From contig CALCHI010000354.1 of assembly GCA_937901285.1 (NCBI GenBank), positions 1 to 6,995 of the forward strand: a DNA stretch of 6,995 bases. Direction: 5' to 3'. Position 1 is the first letter of the stretch. The number at the start of each line of letters is the position of its first letter. This DNA comes from UBA8437 sp003445035. Lineage in GTDB: Bacteria; Planctomycetota; Planctomycetia; Planctomycetales; Planctomycetaceae. Below, one piece after another: positions 5,166-6,995 of the stretch. Under the pieces are notes generated by a model that was not told the DNA's origin, searched no databases, and saw nothing but the letters and a program-made list of their open reading frames with translations. Made by a program: the position numbers and the translations under genes.

Positions 5166-6995
5166 TGGAACCAGCGACCGAGCATCCGGGGCCGCCGCCG
5201 GCATCGAACCGGCGTTCCGTCGTGCGAACGGCGCTGTTGGTCCTGGTCCTGGTTGGCCTGGTTGTCGGCGGCCTGGGGTCCTGGTGGTTGTCGCGACCGA
5301 ATGTCGACGAGTTGCTCGAGTCGGCCGAAGCGGCGATGAGATGGAAGGAATTCCGGGACGCGCAACGTCTGGCCACCGCGGCGGCCAGACGGGCTCCGGA
5401 CCGGGCCGACGCCTGGTGGCTGGCCGGACAGGCGGCCGGCCAGCGAGGTGCTTTCGAGGAGGCGGTGCGGTTGTACGACCGCAATCCCGACAACGGATCT
5501 CCCGTCTCCCGGGTTGCCGACAGCCGTGCCGCCGCCGCCGAGTTGTTGCTGTACAGGTTGCACCGCGCCGAGGCCGCCGAACGTCAGTTCCGGGCGGCAC
5601 TGACCATCGATGCCGATCACGCATCGGCGGGCCGCGGGTTGTCGGTGTTGCTGGCGATCAGCGGTCGCCGCCGCGAGGCGGTGCAGTGGATCCGCAGGCG
5701 GATCGAGGCGGGTGATGTGACTGTCGACGAATTGAACATGCTCGATGCCGGCGGTGGGACACGGTACGAGACCGACCTGATGACCGCGTGCCGAAAACGG
5801 GCTCCCGAGGATCCGGTGGCACTGATGGGAGTGGCCGCGGAGTCTCTGAGGACTCACCGTTTCGATGAGGCGGTCGAGTTGTCGAGCCTGGTGATGGCCC
5901 AGCACCGTTTCCCTGTGGTTGCCGAGGCCGTGATGGGCCGCGGGCTGCTGGAATCCGACCGTTTCAAGGATCTGCTGGCGTGGCAGCGTGGCTTGTCCGA
6001 CGGAGCGGAGACCGATCCCGAGGTGTGGATGATTCGCGGCGAGTACCAGCAACGTTTTGGCGCCGGGACGTCGGCGGCACGGTGTTTCTGGGAGGTGCTG
6101 CGGATCGATCCGGATCATCGGGCGGCCAACTATCGACTGGCCGAGTTGCTGCCGGGTCTGAAGGGGACACCGGCGGCCGAACCGTTTCGCGTGCGGACCC
6201 GGCAACTGCAGGAGTTGAAAGCGATCAATGACCGTGCGGCCGACGGGGGACCGACCGTCTCGGCCACGATCGTCCGAGGTAAGGTCGAGTTGTTGCGGCG
6301 GATGGGACGGTTGTGGGAGGCCTGGGGATGGGTTCGGGTGATCGCACGGCAGGCCAGCCCGCCCGCATGGGCGACCGAACTGCAACGAGACCTGGCTGCG
6401 GAAGTGCGTCGCGATCCTTCGAGGTTGGTCGAGCCGGCACGAAACCCGGCCAACGGAGTGGACCTGGCCGAGTGGTCGACGGGCGAATGGCCGGCGGGTT
6501 CGCTGGCCAGTGACACCCGGACGAAGGACGACCAGGCCGGTTGGCCACGATTTCGCAATGACGCGTCGGTGGCCGGTGTGGAGATGAGATATGTCAACGG
6601 TGGTGATCCGGATCGATCCGGCCAGCAGATGTTCGAGTTCACCGGCGGTGGAGTGGCGGTGCTGGACTTCGACCGCGATGGCTGGCCCGACCTGTATTTC
6701 ACCCAGGGATCCGCCTGGCCGGTGGACCTCGAGTCAACCGTTCACACAGATCGGCTGTTCCGCAACCTGGGAGACGGACGGTTCGCGGACGTCACCCAGG
6801 CGGCGGGGTTGTCGGCGACCGGATTCGGACAGGGTGTGACCGTCGGGGATTTTGACGGCGACGGCTGGCCGGACCTACACGTGGGCAACATCGGCGAGAA
6901 CCGGCTGTACCACAACAACGGTGACGGGACGTTTGTCGACACGACCGGCGTGGCCGGCGTGGCCGGGGACCGGTGGACGACCAGCAGTGCCATCG
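5165..6995 (+). CDS. Membrane-anchored TPR protein with FG-GAP/VCBS repeats (3' end outside window)
   Basis: The ATG at 5165 shares its A with the TAA stop of the SCO/FG-GAP gene (TAATG), which points to translational coupling; GGGGA at 5151-5155 may serve as ribosome binding site. The frame stays open to the right edge, giving 610 residues. A proline-rich start with Arg16, Arg17 and Arg21 precedes a hydrophobic helix at about 22-42. It probably works as a signal anchor with the rest outside the membrane. Residues about 47-390 are helical TPR-like repeats: repeated A/L/Y heptad patterns such as AERQFRAALTIDADHASAGR near 138, and FWEVLRIDPDHRAANYRLAE near 308. An FG-GAP/VCBS domain begins near 475, with calcium loops DFDRDGWPDLY at 501-511 and DFDGDGWPDLH at 562-572, and NRLYHNNGDGTF after the second. 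By family precedent, more repeats and an ASPIC/UnbV tail should follow outside the window. The role is unknown; TPRs suggest a scaffold for the neighbouring proteins. Confidence 0.88.
   Translation, partial: MEPATEHPGPPPASNRRSVVRTALLVLVLVGLVVGGLGSWWLSRPNVDELLESAEAAMRWKEFRDAQRLATAAARRAPDRADAWWLAGQAAGQRGAFEEAVRLYDRNPDNGSPVSRVADSRAAAAELLLYRLHRAEAAERQFRAALTIDADHASAGRGLSVLLAISGRRREAVQWIRRRIEAGDVTVDELNMLDAGGGTRYETDLMTACRKRAPEDPVALMGVAAESLRTHRFDEAVELSSLVMAQHRFPVVAEAVMGRGLLESDRFKDLLAWQRGLSDGAETDPEVWMIRGEYQQRFGAGTSAARCFWEVLRIDPDHRAANYRLAELLPGLKGTPAAEPFRVRTRQLQELKAINDRAADGGPTVSATIVRGKVELLRRMGRLWEAWGWVRVIARQASPPAWATELQRDLAAEVRRDPSRLVEPARNPANGVDLAEWSTGEWPAGSLASDTRTKDDQAGWPRFRNDASVAGVEMRYVNGGDPDRSGQQMFEFTGGGVAVLDFDRDGWPDLYFTQGSAWPVDLESTVHTDRLFRNLGDGRFADVTQAAGLSATGFGQGVTVGDFDGDGWPDLHVGNIGENRLYHNNGDGTFVDTTGVAGVAGDRWTTSSAI

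Noticed and set aside
2478..5624. A minus-strand open frame of more than 1,000 codons lying opposite the SCO/FG-GAP gene
   Set aside because: It mirrors a clearly coding plus-strand gene with strong domain matches. Its repeated V/D/G-rich segments are simply the reverse complement of the DxDxDG codons. It is Arg/Pro-rich with no recognisable domain, as expected of a GC3 shadow.
5030..6385. A 451-codon minus-strand open frame opposite the TPR gene
   Set aside because: Low-complexity His/Arg/Pro/Gln-rich composition, antisense to a frame that has a membrane helix, TPRs and calcium-loop motifs.
6946..6965. Short tandem repeat (GGCGTGGCC twice)
   Set aside because: Two 9-base copies encoding Gly-Val-Ala within the FG-GAP repeat; common codon repetition in GC-rich coding sequence.
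1..6995. CRISPR arrays, tRNA or rRNA genes, insertion sequences, toxin-antitoxin or defence genes
   Set aside because: No spaced direct repeats, cloverleaf, transposase or defence motifs were seen on either strand.

Overview
The window is GC-rich (about 60-65% by eye) and carries five secreted or membrane-anchored protein genes. All five belong to families that are expanded in Planctomycetota: a PQQ-like beta-propeller protein, a Cox2-like cupredoxin lipoprotein, a beta-helix lipoprotein, a SCO/FG-GAP/ASPIC-UnbV fusion and a TPR/FG-GAP protein. I therefore infer a planctomycete (Pirellula-like) chromosome. Acidobacteria or Verrucomicrobia cannot be excluded without a search. I see no RNA gene, mobile element, CRISPR array or phage gene.

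Layout. Positions 572 to 1 (minus strand) hold the 5' part of a PQQ-like beta-propeller gene that runs off the left edge. A 182-bp divergent intergenic region (573-754) carries promoter-like sequences for both directions and a 12-bp perfect palindrome. Four plus-strand genes then follow closely: a small Cox2-like lipoprotein (755-1249), a right-handed beta-helix lipoprotein (1246-2466) that overlaps it by an ATGA, a 95-bp gap with a 12-bp-stem RNA hairpin, the 867-residue SCO/FG-GAP/ASPIC protein (2562-5165), and a TPR/FG-GAP protein (5165 to beyond 6995) that overlaps the previous stop by one base (TAATG).

How the genes may work together. The plus-strand genes look like one co-expressed unit for the cell exterior or periplasm. 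It combines a Cox2-fold protein, a beta-helix protein and a SCO domain, and SCO proteins are known copper chaperones for the CuA site of Cox2. Here the SCO copper ligands (C91, C95, H197) are intact. The Cox2-like partner has lost most CuA ligands, and the SCO domain is fused to a calcium-loop beta-propeller with an ASPIC/UnbV tail. A copper or thiol-redox role for the cluster is inference. The SCO fusion, the decayed CuA site and a C8 homopolymer at the SCO/propeller junction are the most interesting features. Very long antisense open frames over these genes are best explained as GC3 shadows.
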